NCBI RefSeq assembly: GCF_028994775.1
Contig: NZ_JAJQMN010000006.1
Location: 124,001 to 188,000 of the forward strand
Length of the DNA: 64,000 bases
Source of the DNA: Promicromonospora iranensis
GTDB taxonomy: Bacteria; Actinomycetota; Actinomycetes; Actinomycetales; Cellulomonadaceae
Reading direction: 5' to 3'
Shown: positions 17,074 to 24,828 of the stretch, in pieces
Layout of the letters: the number at the start of each line of letters is the position of its first letter
Numbering within the stretch: the first letter of the stretch is position 1
The notes under the pieces: model-generated
Told to the model about the DNA's origin: nothing
Databases searched by the model: none
Seen by the model: only the letters and a program-made list of their open reading frames with translations
Position numbers and translations under genes: made by a program

Positions 17074-17903
17074 CCCTTCACCGCCCCGGCCGTGAGCCCG
17101 CCGGTCACCCGGTTCTGCAGGACCGCGAACACGAGGAGCACGGGGAGCATGAAGAGTGTCGAGGCCGCCATGGTCGCTCCCCAGTCGGTGCCGAAGGTGT
17201 TGCCGAACGACGACAGCCACACGGGCAGGGTGCGCTGGTCCTGGTGCTTGATGAGGAGCGTGTTCGCGAAAGCGAACTCGTTCCATGCCGTGATGAAACC
17301 GAAGAGCGACGTGGACAGCAGCCCGGGCGCGAGCAGCGGGAAGACGATGCGCCGGAACGCCGTCAGGTGCGAGCACCCGTCGACGCGCGCGGCCTCCTCG
17401 AGCTCGACCGGGATGGCTTCGAGGAATCCGCGGAGGGTGAGCACCGTGAACGGCAGGGTGATGACGACGTAGACGACCAGGAGAGTCGCGAGGTGGTCGA
17501 GCGCCCCCGCGTCGCGCATCACGACGTACATCGGGATGAGCAGGGCCTCCCACGGCGCCATCTGCGCCGCGAACACGACGAGCACGAACGCGCGGCGACC
17601 TGTCCAGCGCAGCCGCGCGACGGCGAACGCCGCGAGCGCCGCGACGACGAGCGCGATGAGGACTGCCCCGATCGTCACGAGCAGGCTGTTGCGCCAGAAG
17701 GTCCAGAAACCGTCCGCTGCGAAGGCTGTGGCGAAGTGGTCGAGAGTCAGGGTGCTGGGCCACAGCTGCGGGGTCTCGGACTGGATGTCCGGGGTGGGCT
17801 TGAGAGCCGTCGTCACCATCCAGTAGACGGGGAAGACCGACATGAGGAGCGTGATCACGGCCGCGACACCGAGAACGGTGCGGGTCCACGGGCGCGGGGT
17901 CAT
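17070..17903 (-). CDS. Sugar ABC transporter permease, MalG type
   Basis: A 277-residue inner-membrane permease of the CUT1 carbohydrate family with six predicted spans. The cytoplasmic EAA loop reads EEAARVDGCSHLTAFRRIVFPLL (about 190-212), where the ATPase docks, and the C-terminus is AGAVKG, as usual for MalG-type partners. It overlaps both neighbours by 4 bp (MalF-type gene upstream, GH20 downstream), so all three are coupled. No ATPase gene is in this locus; a shared MsiK-like ATPase encoded elsewhere is typical in actinobacteria. Confidence 0.94.
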   Translation of the reverse strand: MTPRPWTRTVLGVAAVITLLMSVFPVYWMVTTALKPTPDIQSETPQLWPSTLTLDHFATAFAADGFWTFWRNSLLVTIGAVLIALVVAALAAFAVARLRWTGRRAFVLVVFAAQMAPWEALLIPMYVVMRDAGALDHLATLLVVYVVITLPFTVLTLRGFLEAIPVELEEAARVDGCSHLTAFRRIVFPLLAPGLLSTSLFGFITAWNEFAFANTLLIKHQDQRTLPVWLSSFGNTFGTDWGATMAASTLFMLPVLLVFAVLQNRVTGGLTAGAVKG

Positions 17904-18892
17904 CGGTTGGTCTCCTGACGCAGCGACTGGCGGAAGTACACGAGGAGCAGGATGGTGAGGACGACGACGGTGATCACCGAGACCGCGCCGGCGAGGTCGT
18001 AGCGGTTGAGCGTCTGGGCGACCTGGTACGCGTAGACCGGCAGCGTGGTGGTGGCGTCGTTCGGGCCGCCCTCGCTGATCGCCCAGATCTGTACGAAGCA
18101 CTTGAAGACCCAGATCACCTCGAGCGACGCGATCAGGCCGAACAGCGACCGCAGGACGGGGAACGTGATGCGCCGGAACAGCGCCCACCCCGCTGCCCCG
18201 TCGATCCGCGCGGCCTCGAACAGCTCGGCGGGAACCGTCGTCAGGCCTGCGTAGAGAGTGAGCGCGGCGAACGGGACCGACTGCCAGACGACGAGCACGA
18301 CGATCAGCGCGAACGTCGCACTGCCGTTCGCGAGCCACGAGTAGTCCTGGAACTGGTCGAGACCGAGCTGGACGAGGACCCAGTTGACGACCCCGAACCG
18401 CGACTGGAAGAGCCACTGCCACACGGTCGTGGCCGCGATGACCGGCATCGCCCACACGACCACGAGCCCGGTCATCACCGCGACGCGCAGGACCCGGCCG
18501 AGGCGGGCGAGCATGAGCGCGACGAGCGTGGAGAGGACCATGATGAGGACGACGTTCACGGCCGTGAACGCGAGCGTGCGCACCACGACCTCCCAGAACA
18601 CGTGGTCGGCGAACAGCTCGCGGTAGTTCGCGAGACCCACGAAGGCCGGCGCGCCCTGGACGAGCTCGCGCAGTCCGAACTCCTGGAACGACATGACGAC
18701 GTTGCGCACCACGGGGTAGCCGAGCACCGCTCCGATGAGCAGGACCGTCGGAGCGACGAGCAGGTAGGGCCAGAACGAGGTCCGGCCCCGGGGTGCGTTT
18801 GTTCGCGTGCGATGTCGGTCGCGGGGTGAGGAGGCCCCGCGCTTCACGGTGTGCGGCGTCGTCCTCGCGGCGACTTCGCTCGGGACGGTCAC
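17900..18892 (-). CDS. Sugar ABC transporter permease, MalF type
   Basis: A 330-residue CUT1 permease. A hydrophilic basic N-terminus of about 40 residues is followed by six spans; the EAA loop reads FEAARIDGAAGWALFRRITFPVL near 222. GTG at 18892 follows AGGAGGCCAC, a strong ribosome site. It is separated from the upstream binding-protein gene by 136 bp containing a 13-bp perfect hairpin, and overlaps the MalG-type gene downstream. Substrate inferred from the GH20 partner: an N-acetylhexosamine-containing oligosaccharide. Confidence 0.94.
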   Translation of the reverse strand: MTVPSEVAARTTPHTVKRGASSPRDRHRTRTNAPRGRTSFWPYLLVAPTVLLIGAVLGYPVVRNVVMSFQEFGLRELVQGAPAFVGLANYRELFADHVFWEVVVRTLAFTAVNVVLIMVLSTLVALMLARLGRVLRVAVMTGLVVVWAMPVIAATTVWQWLFQSRFGVVNWVLVQLGLDQFQDYSWLANGSATFALIVVLVVWQSVPFAALTLYAGLTTVPAELFEAARIDGAAGWALFRRITFPVLRSLFGLIASLEVIWVFKCFVQIWAISEGGPNDATTTLPVYAYQVAQTLNRYDLAGAVSVITVVVLTILLLVYFRQSLRQETNR

Positions 18893-18980
18893 GTGGCCTC
18901 CTGGGGGCAGAGTGGCGGGACCGGTTGGTGCCGGTGTGTGGGAGGTGCAGCCCGTGGGGGGCGCTGACAGAGCTGACGAT

Positions 18981-19012
18981 GGGAGCGCCGGCCGGTCTTG
19001 GCCGGCGCTCCC
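18981..19012 (-). terminator. Hairpin between binding-protein and permease genes
   Basis: Perfect 13-bp arms GGGAGCGCCGGCC/GGCCGGCGCTCCC with a 6-nt loop lie just after the binding-protein stop. Without a T-tract it probably acts as a partial terminator or 3' stabiliser, raising binding-protein mRNA over permease mRNA. Confidence 0.7.
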
Positions 19013-19028
19013 ACCGGTTGTCGCGGGG

Positions 19029-20288
19029 TCAGCCGCCGCTGAGCGCGGACGTGATGGCCTCCGAGGCTGTGGTCGCAGCCTCGTTCGGATCGGCTCCGGT
19101 GAGGACCTGGGTCATGTAGTTCTTGATCGGGTTGTTCGCCTCGACGGCCGCCCATTCGGGCGAGTTCGGGGTCGCGTGGCCGTTGTGCGCGCCGATGGCC
19201 ATCGCGGCGGCCCCGGGGTCGTCCGCGAGCACGTCGGCGAGGGTGGTCTTGTTCGGCACGTAGCTCATCGCGACGGCGAGCTTCTCCTGCCACTCGTCCC
19301 CGGCGAGCGCCGCGACGAACGTGTACGCCTCGTCGGGGTGCGACGTGGCGACCGGGATGACGAGGTTGGACCCGCCGGTGAAGACGGCTCCCGGCTCGTC
19401 GGCGGTCTTGCCCGGGACCGGGAAGTAGCCGATCTTGCCCTCGAGCTCGGGGTTCGCCTCGACGATCTGGCGCCCCGCCCCCGGGGTGGCGATGATCTGC
19501 GCGACGTCTCCGGCGGAGAACACGTCGACCTGAGGAGGGTTGGCCTCGTCGGAGTCCTTCGGCCCCTTGCCCAGTGCCTGGAGCTGCGCGTAGAAGTCCA
19601 TCCCGGCGAGCGCCTCGGGCGTGTCGAGCGCGCCCTTCCAGGTTTCCCCGTCCTGGACGGCAAGGTCGCCGCCCTCGTCCCAGACGAACCCGGCGAGGGC
19701 ATACCAGTTCTGGCCAGGCAGGTAGATGCCCTGGACATCCCCCGAGTTCAGGGTCGTCGTCGCTGCGATCCATTCGTCACGAGTCGTCGGAGGTCCGGTG
19801 ATGCCCGCGGCCTCGAAGAGCTCGGTGTTGTAGACGACGACGCGGTTGGCGGCGTAGTACGGGATGCCGTACTGCGCGTCGCCGATGCGGCCCGGTTCGG
19901 CGAGCCCCGGGATCCAGTCCGCGCCGCCGAGCTCGGAGACCTTGTCGCCGAGGTCGGTCAGGCCGCCGCTCGCGGCGTACTGCGCGACCTGCGTGTTACC
20001 GACCTCGATCACGTCCGGAGCGTCGTTGCTCGCGATCGCGGACACGACGCGCTGGCCGATCCCGTCCCATTCCTGGATCTGCACGTTCACGTCGGTGTTG
20101 GGGTTGTCCGCCTCGAAGTCGGCGACGAACTCGTCGAGGAAGGCGTCGGTCACGCTGTCGCGCATGAGCCACACGTCGATGGTCGTTGCTTCCCCGGAGG
20201 GGTCCTCACTCGTTCCGGACGAGCACGCCGCGAGCGACGCGGCGAGTCCTGCCGCCAGGGCGCTGGCAGCGAATCGGTTCTTCCTCAC
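19029..20288 (-). CDS. Sugar ABC transporter substrate-binding lipoprotein
   Basis: A 419-residue extracellular binding protein of the CUT1 (MalE-like, family 1) class. The N-terminus RKNRFAASALAAGLAASLAACSSG is a lipoprotein signal with lipid-bearing Cys near 20. Landmarks include IDVWLMRDSVTDAF, a DAPDVIEVGN hinge strand, and the C-terminal NNPIKNYMTQVLTG helix. Two GTGs compete (20294 and 20288); GAGG with 5-nt spacing favours 20288. It is the third gene type in the locus after the GH16 enzyme and feeds the two permeases downstream. A perfect 21-bp palindrome lies 21 bp upstream of the start. Confidence 0.93.
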   Translation of the reverse strand: MRKNRFAASALAAGLAASLAACSSGTSEDPSGEATTIDVWLMRDSVTDAFLDEFVADFEADNPNTDVNVQIQEWDGIGQRVVSAIASNDAPDVIEVGNTQVAQYAASGGLTDLGDKVSELGGADWIPGLAEPGRIGDAQYGIPYYAANRVVVYNTELFEAAGITGPPTTRDEWIAATTTLNSGDVQGIYLPGQNWYALAGFVWDEGGDLAVQDGETWKGALDTPEALAGMDFYAQLQALGKGPKDSDEANPPQVDVFSAGDVAQIIATPGAGRQIVEANPELEGKIGYFPVPGKTADEPGAVFTGGSNLVIPVATSHPDEAYTFVAALAGDEWQEKLAVAMSYVPNKTTLADVLADDPGAAAMAIGAHNGHATPNSPEWAAVEANNPIKNYMTQVLTGADPNEAATTASEAITSALSGG

Positions 20289-20308
20289 GTTCACCTCATA
20301 GGTCTTGG

Positions 20309-20329
20309 TTACCAGTGGACCACTGGTAA
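20309..20329. promoter_or_regulatory. Probable GntR operator before the binding-protein gene
   Basis: TTACCAGTG-GAC-CACTGGTAA is a perfect 9-bp inverted repeat with a 3-bp centre. Its core ACCAGTGG recurs in ACCAGTGGTAAG at 22191-22202, directly upstream of the GntR gene, which links that regulator to this site. The element resembles, but does not equal, the DasR site (TGGTCTAGACCA). Confidence 0.75.
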
Positions 20330-20374
20330 GGGTCTGCATGTCGGGAACTTGGCCCCGGCTCCGGCCGGCGGGCT

Positions 20375-20408
20375 GGGCCGGGGCGGGCAGCTGTGCCCGT
20401 CCCGGCCC
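20375..20408 (-). terminator. Hairpin after the GH16 gene
   Basis: Arms 20375-20389 and 20394-20408 form a 15-bp stem (one G-T pair) with a GCTG loop, 17 bp past the GH16 stop. It should end the GH16 transcript before the binding-protein promoter. Confidence 0.65.
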
Positions 20409-20425
20409 GCCGCCGGCAGACGCCG

Positions 20426-21898
20426 TCAGGGCACTGTGGAGGGCACCGTGTCGAGGTGTGTCACCGAGTCCGCGCGGTACCCGTTCACCGCTTCCTGGAC
20501 CTGTGCGGGGGCCAGCACCTGGCCCTGCGCGAAGTACACGTAGTCGACCTTCTGGTCGTACGCCCGGGGCGTACTGCTGTCGACCAGGCCGCCGGAGATG
20601 ATCCAGTGGTTGAAGTTGATCGACATCGGCGTCTCGGGCAGGTACGGCTGACCGTGGGTGGCGAAGAGCCGGCCGTCCACGTAGTACCGGATGAGTTCCT
20701 GGTCGACGGTGACCACCAGGTCGTGCCAGCCGGCAAAGCTCGTCCGCTCCTCGGTGTGGATGTTGACCGCCTCCCACGGATCGGGCCGATAGGTCTCCCA
20801 CGACGTCGCGTAGAGGATGTTCGCGGGCTCTCCCCAGCCGCCGTTGGGCAGGTACTCGAAGTCGAGCTCGCCGTAGTCCGGGTCCATCGGTGCGTCGAGC
20901 GGGGTGATGGTGAAGAACGTCTGCACCATGTGGTCACCGTCAGGGCCGGAGCGCGGAGCGTCGCTGAACCAGACCCGGGCGGCGTAGGTGCCCGCGGTGA
21001 ACTTCTGCTGGTGGTAGAGCTCCGACTGGCGCGTGCCCGACGGCGTCCCGTCCGTGCTGGTCTCGAGGTTCATCACGGCGTTTCCGCTCTCCTGCGCGAA
21101 CGTGACGTTCTCGGGCGCCCAGACCACGCCGGGAGCTCCCGGCCCGCCGGCGCCGGACTTCACCGTCCAGCCGCGCTGGGTCAGTCGCGGATCGTTGTGC
21201 CCCGTGTAGCTGAAGTCGTCGAAGAGCACGGGGCCGGGTTCCGGGGGGTCGACCGGGCCGCCGCCCGGGTCCTCGTCCCCGGGAACCGTGCCCCAGACGA
21301 CCTCGCCGCGCACCCGGGCAGTCATCCTGTCCCACGCGGCGTACGACGTGCGGGTCGCGCCGAACGAGTAGTCGTCGCTCTGGTCGATGCGCTGCCAGTC
21401 CGCGCGGTGGAACCGCAGCTGCAGGTCGCCCGAGCTCTCGCCCGGAGCCAGCGTGCCGGCACCCGGGCGGAACCCGACCTCCAGGTACCGGTCTGCGGCG
21501 GCTTCCGGATCCGCGATCTCCCCGAACGTTCCCGTCACGTTCGCACAGCCGCGGACGGCCCATGAGCAGGCGAACCGGTACTGGCGAACGCCGGGGTCCG
21601 CGGAGAAGTAGTAGCGGACAGTGAGGTCGGCGAGCGCGACGGACGAGGTGCCGACGTTCCGGACCTTGAGCCAGGGTTCCACCTGGTCCGTGGTCGGAGA
21701 GGTGGCGCTCGTCCGGTACTCGACGACGATGTCCGGCACGTCGTCCGTGCCGGCTGGCGGGGCTGTGCCGGCTGGCGGGGCTGTGCCGGCTGGCGGTGCC
21801 GCGACGGCTGCGGGGGTCACGAGCAACAGGGCGACGAGCCCGGCGGCCGCCACGGCGGCGCGGCGCCTCGCGGCGCGGTGTCTGGGCAGGGTGAACAC
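20426..21898 (-). CDS. Secreted GH16 glycosidase with N-terminal CBM3
   Basis: A 490-residue exported enzyme. A signal peptide ends near 34 (TPAAVAA), then three APPAGT repeats, then a CBM3-like module at about 55-205 (VEYRTSATSPTTDQVEPWLKVRN; DLTVRYYFS), a Pro/Gly linker to 223, and a GH16 jelly-roll domain to the end. The catalytic motif ELDFE places the nucleophile and acid/base at Glu344 and Glu348 with Asp346 between. The family contains laminarinases, lichenases, agarases, keratanases and others; the sequence does not settle the substrate. GTG at 21898 follows GGAGTTCACC. It shares a 329-bp divergent region with the GntR gene and heads the sugar locus. Confidence 0.9.
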   Translation of the reverse strand: MFTLPRHRAARRRAAVAAAGLVALLLVTPAAVAAPPAGTAPPAGTAPPAGTDDVPDIVVEYRTSATSPTTDQVEPWLKVRNVGTSSVALADLTVRYYFSADPGVRQYRFACSWAVRGCANVTGTFGEIADPEAAADRYLEVGFRPGAGTLAPGESSGDLQLRFHRADWQRIDQSDDYSFGATRTSYAAWDRMTARVRGEVVWGTVPGDEDPGGGPVDPPEPGPVLFDDFSYTGHNDPRLTQRGWTVKSGAGGPGAPGVVWAPENVTFAQESGNAVMNLETSTDGTPSGTRQSELYHQQKFTAGTYAARVWFSDAPRSGPDGDHMVQTFFTITPLDAPMDPDYGELDFEYLPNGGWGEPANILYATSWETYRPDPWEAVNIHTEERTSFAGWHDLVVTVDQELIRYYVDGRLFATHGQPYLPETPMSINFNHWIISGGLVDSSTPRAYDQKVDYVYFAQGQVLAPAQVQEAVNGYRADSVTHLDTVPSTVP

Positions 21899-22227
21899 GG
21901 TGAACTCCGTTCGTGGGTTCCGGGCGCACCGAACGGGGCGAAACGCCGGGTGCGGAGCGAGGTGACATGCGGTGGAGCGTCGGTGCTGGTACCGGTGGTC
22001 ACTTCAAGTGGTCAACCGTGGACAACATGGCATAGACCAGTCATGCCGTCAAGAGGTTCGCGTTGCCAACGATCCGCCGGCAACGGTCACCGCATTCCGC
22101 GCGCCACGCCGCCGTTTCCTGAGTCCGCGGCGGCCGCCATGCCGGGCGGTCATGGCCCAACGCCGCCCGCGAGCCTAGGATGCGGTGTGAACCAGTGGTA
22201 AGCATCGACGGTATTGAAGGAGGCACG
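21899..22227. promoter_or_regulatory. Divergent control region GH16 / gntR
   Basis: This 329-bp gap carries no gene. It holds GGTGGTCACTTCAAGTGGTC at about 21996-22015 (direct GTGGTCA repeats around a CACTT-C-AAGTG dyad), and ACCAGTGGTAAG at 22191-22202 with a possible -10 element TAGGAT at 22176-22181. The second site lies 26 bp before the GntR start and shares its core with the operator at 20309-20329, indicating autoregulation. Confidence 0.55.
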
Positions 22228-23079
22228 GTGGAGGAGATCCGTTTGGGTCCGACACGCAAGCGCGAGCAGGTGCGCGACCGGATCCTCGAGCTCGTCGAGT
22301 CGAGCCCGGTGGGTCATCCGTTGCCCTCGGAGCGGGACCTGAGCAAGCAGCTCGGCGTCTCGCGCCCCACGCTGCGCTCCGCGGTGGACGAGCTGGTGGC
22401 CGCCGGCGTGGTCATCCGCGAGCACGGCCGCGGGATGTTCGTCGCCCGTGAGAAGGTCACGCAAGAGCTCGTCTCCAACGAGGCTGTCGCCGAGGTCCCC
22501 CGGGCGAGCGGCGCCTGGTCGAGTCGCGTCCTGGACCTGACGACGATCGCCGCGGGCCCGCGCGTCGGGCGGAGACTCACACTCTCGCCGTCGGCGCCCG
22601 TGACGCACGTCGCCCGCCTGGTACTGGTGGACAACGAGCCGATCGCGATCGAGTATCTGTACTTCCCGGCAAGCGTCGTGCCGGGGCTGGTCGCGCGCGA
22701 CGTCGAGTCCGGCGACCTCTACGACCTCCTGCGCGAGCGCTACGGGGTCCGGGTCAGCCGAGCGACGCAGTCGATGGAAGCGACCGTGACGAGCGAGCAG
22801 GAAGCATCGATCATGGGCGTGGCACCGTTCTCCGCGGCGCTCGTCTTCGAGCGAATCACCCTGGACACGGACGCGCGCCCGGTCGAGTACGTCCACTCGA
22901 TCTACCGCGGGGACCGCTATCGCATCGTGTCGCGCCTCGCGCTCGACGCGGCGGCGTCCGAAGCGGCGACTTCGGCGGACGGACGCCTACCCGGAGCCCA
23001 TTACCCAGGCATGCCCGGGAGTCTCGCCGGAGTACGAGCCGCCTACAGGACGAGCGGGGACGTCCAGCCCGCCGAATAA
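22228..23079 (+). CDS. GntR-family (HutC/DasR-like) regulator
   Basis: A 283-residue repressor. The winged helix-turn-helix (about 10-75) has HPLPSERDLSKQLGVSRPTLRSAVDELVAAGVV; the C-terminal UTRA ligand domain (about 95-245) ends in VEYVHSIYRGDRYRIVSRL, closely like the end of Streptomyces DasR. About 40 extra residues follow. GTG at 22228 is chosen because GAAGGAGGCAC precedes it. DasR relatives respond to aminosugar phosphates, which fits control of a locus holding a GH20 hexosaminidase. Predicted targets are the binding-protein promoter and its own. Confidence 0.92.
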   Translation: MEEIRLGPTRKREQVRDRILELVESSPVGHPLPSERDLSKQLGVSRPTLRSAVDELVAAGVVIREHGRGMFVAREKVTQELVSNEAVAEVPRASGAWSSRVLDLTTIAAGPRVGRRLTLSPSAPVTHVARLVLVDNEPIAIEYLYFPASVVPGLVARDVESGDLYDLLRERYGVRVSRATQSMEATVTSEQEASIMGVAPFSAALVFERITLDTDARPVEYVHSIYRGDRYRIVSRLALDAAASEAATSADGRLPGAHYPGMPGSLAGVRAAYRTSGDVQPAE

Positions 23080-23098
23080 GAGGCCACGTGTCCCCGAT

Positions 23099-23142
23099 CC
23101 ATGCCGCATCCATGCCGCATCCATTCCGCATCCATTCCGCAG
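23099..23142. repeat. Four tandem 11-bp repeats
   Basis: CCATGCCGCAT occurs twice, then CCATTCCGCAT once and a final CCATTCCGCAG, head to tail between the convergent GntR and MarR-type genes. It is a short variable-number-type repeat of no evident function. Confidence 0.85.
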
Positions 23143-23197
23143 CCCGTGAGGGCGAGCAGCAGGGCAGTGGGCAGAGGGGCGCGCCGGCCGGATGAGG

Positions 23198-23656
23198 TCA
23201 GCCGGACTGCTGACGCCAGCGGTCCAGCAGGGTGGGGATCTCGCCGAGCAGGAACTCGTAGAAGTCGTGCATCTCCGTCAGGCGCCGATGGGCGGGATCG
23301 CCGCTCGCGGTGGTGGCGATCCCGGCGGCGGCGGCCTGGAGCATCGCCTGGATGACGGCGTTCTGGCTGGTGAACAGAGTGGCCCAGGCGTTGTCGCGGA
23401 GCTGGTAGTGCTCGCGCCGGCTGCCAGGGGCAGGGAGGCGTTCGATCAGGCCGACCGAAAGCAGGGACTTGATCGCGCTGGAGACCGAGCCTGCACTGGC
23501 CTCCAGCCGGTCGATGATCTCGCCGGCCGTGACGCTCTCCTGGTCGGTGAACAGGAAGACCGCCAGCGTACGCGCGGCCATGCGCTGCATACCGCCCTCC
23601 GTCAGGGTCAGGGCCAGCCGTTCGGCCGCGAGCCACTGTTCGTGCCTGTCAGTCAT
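23198..23656 (-). CDS. MarR/GbsR-type regulator
   Basis: A 152-residue winged helix-turn-helix protein. The DNA-binding part has AGEIIDRLEASAGSVSSAIKSLLSVGLIERLPAPGSRREHY (residues about 43-83), the pattern of the GbsR/MarR branch; the C-terminal half is helical (dimerisation). It is divergent from an epimerase/monooxygenase pair and a perfect dyad lies between them, so it likely represses that operon and itself. Confidence 0.9.
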   Translation of the reverse strand: MTDRHEQWLAAERLALTLTEGGMQRMAARTLAVFLFTDQESVTAGEIIDRLEASAGSVSSAIKSLLSVGLIERLPAPGSRREHYQLRDNAWATLFTSQNAVIQAMLQAAAAGIATTASGDPAHRRLTEMHDFYEFLLGEIPTLLDRWRQQSG

Positions 23657-23712
23657 CTACGCCTCCTCATCGGGACAGAGTACCGGACATGCGGAGCCTT
23701 CAGTAATTTCTG

Positions 23713-23727
23713 AACGTACGGTACGTT
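23713..23727. promoter_or_regulatory. Probable operator of the MarR-type regulator
   Basis: AACGTAC-G-GTACGTT is a perfect 7-bp inverted repeat, 57 bp from the regulator start and 80 bp from the epimerase start. Confidence 0.65.
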
Positions 23728-23806
23728 GCTCATATCGAACCTCTCGCCAGAGCTTCGATCACCAGCATCCGTCAGCCGTCGGGCTGCCCCTCTCTCCAGG
23801 AGCATC

Positions 23807-24811
23807 ATGAAGTTGCTTGTTCTCGGCGGCACCCACCACGTGGGCCGTGCCATCGTGGAGACCGCACTGGAACGCGGCGACGACGTGAGCACGCTCAACC
23901 GCGGCCTCAGCCGCGACCCCGCCCCCGGCGTGCGGGCGCTGCTCGCCGACCGCACCGACACCGAGTCGGTGCGGCGGGCAGTGGGTGACGAGGAGTGGGA
24001 CACGGTCATCGACACCTGGGCCTGGGCGCCCAGGGTGGTGCGCGACAGTGCGCGCCTGCTGGCCGACCGCGCAGGACACTACGGGTACGTCTCCAGCCGC
24101 GGCGTGCATCGCTGGCCCTGGCGAGCGGGCGCCGACGAGCAGGCGCCCTTGGTCGACGGAGACCCCGGCAGCACGGACGACACCGACTACGGCGCGGCCA
24201 AGCGCGGCGGCGAGCTCGCCGTCCTGGAGTCCTTCGACGAGCGGGCGCTGCTGGCCAGGGCCGGGATGATCCTCGGCCCGTACGAGGACGTCGGCCGCAT
24301 ACCGTGGTGGCTGCGCCGCCTGGAGAAGGGTGGCCGGGTCCTGGCCGCTGCCCCTGCCGACACACCGCTGCAGTACCTCGATGTGCGGGACCTGGCCGGC
24401 TGGATGCTCCGGTCCGCCGAACGCGGCCTGAGCGGCGCCTTCACCGTGACCGGCCCACCCGGCGCGATCACCCTCGGCGACCTGCTCTCCACGGCTCTGG
24501 AAGTCACCGGCTTCGACACCGAACTGGTGTGGGCGCCGCCGGAGCAGCTCCTGGAGCATGGCCTGCCGCTCGGCATGGAGTTCGGGATACGCATGCCTGA
24601 CGGCAGCGCGCCGAGCGGCATGCACGACGCCGATATCAGCGCTGCCCTGGCCGAAGGGCTCACCACGCGCCCGCTGAGCCAGACTCTTGCCGACACCTGG
24701 GCCTGGCTGCAGGCCGAAGGCGACCCGGTCCCCCGCGCCGATGCGCCTTCCCCCGACACCTGGATGGATGCCGCCGCCGAACAGCTGCTGCTCGACCAGC
24801 TCTCACGCTGA
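23807..24811 (+). CDS. NAD-dependent epimerase/reductase-like protein (extended SDR)
   Basis: A 334-residue Rossmann-fold protein starting MKLLVLGGTHHVGRAIVETAL, the atypical extended-SDR nucleotide loop (GGTxxVG). YVSSRGVHRWPW replaces the region where the Ser/Tyr/Lys catalytic set is usually found, and DYGAAKRGGE supplies a Tyr-x3-Lys pair near 126-130. Such proteins act as isoflavone-reductase-like or epimerase-like enzymes; the substrate is unknown. CCAGGAGCATC precedes the ATG. It is followed after 17 bp by an FAD monooxygenase, and a divergent MarR-type repressor controls both. Confidence 0.88.
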   Translation: MKLLVLGGTHHVGRAIVETALERGDDVSTLNRGLSRDPAPGVRALLADRTDTESVRRAVGDEEWDTVIDTWAWAPRVVRDSARLLADRAGHYGYVSSRGVHRWPWRAGADEQAPLVDGDPGSTDDTDYGAAKRGGELAVLESFDERALLARAGMILGPYEDVGRIPWWLRRLEKGGRVLAAAPADTPLQYLDVRDLAGWMLRSAERGLSGAFTVTGPPGAITLGDLLSTALEVTGFDTELVWAPPEQLLEHGLPLGMEFGIRMPDGSAPSGMHDADISAALAEGLTTRPLSQTLADTWAWLQAEGDPVPRADAPSPDTWMDAAAEQLLLDQLSR

Positions 24812-24828
24812 GGAAAGGACCACCCGCC

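Noticed and set aside
17904-18455. A longer MalG-type permease extending upstream to 18455
   Set aside because: The extra residues are Arg/Gly/Pro-rich and overlap the MalF-type gene in another frame; ATG 17903 gives the normal family length and a 4-bp overlap.
20309-20329. A DasR dre site
   Set aside because: The palindrome has CACTGGTAA arms and a GAC centre and does not contain TGGTCTAGACCA; the regulator is only DasR-like.
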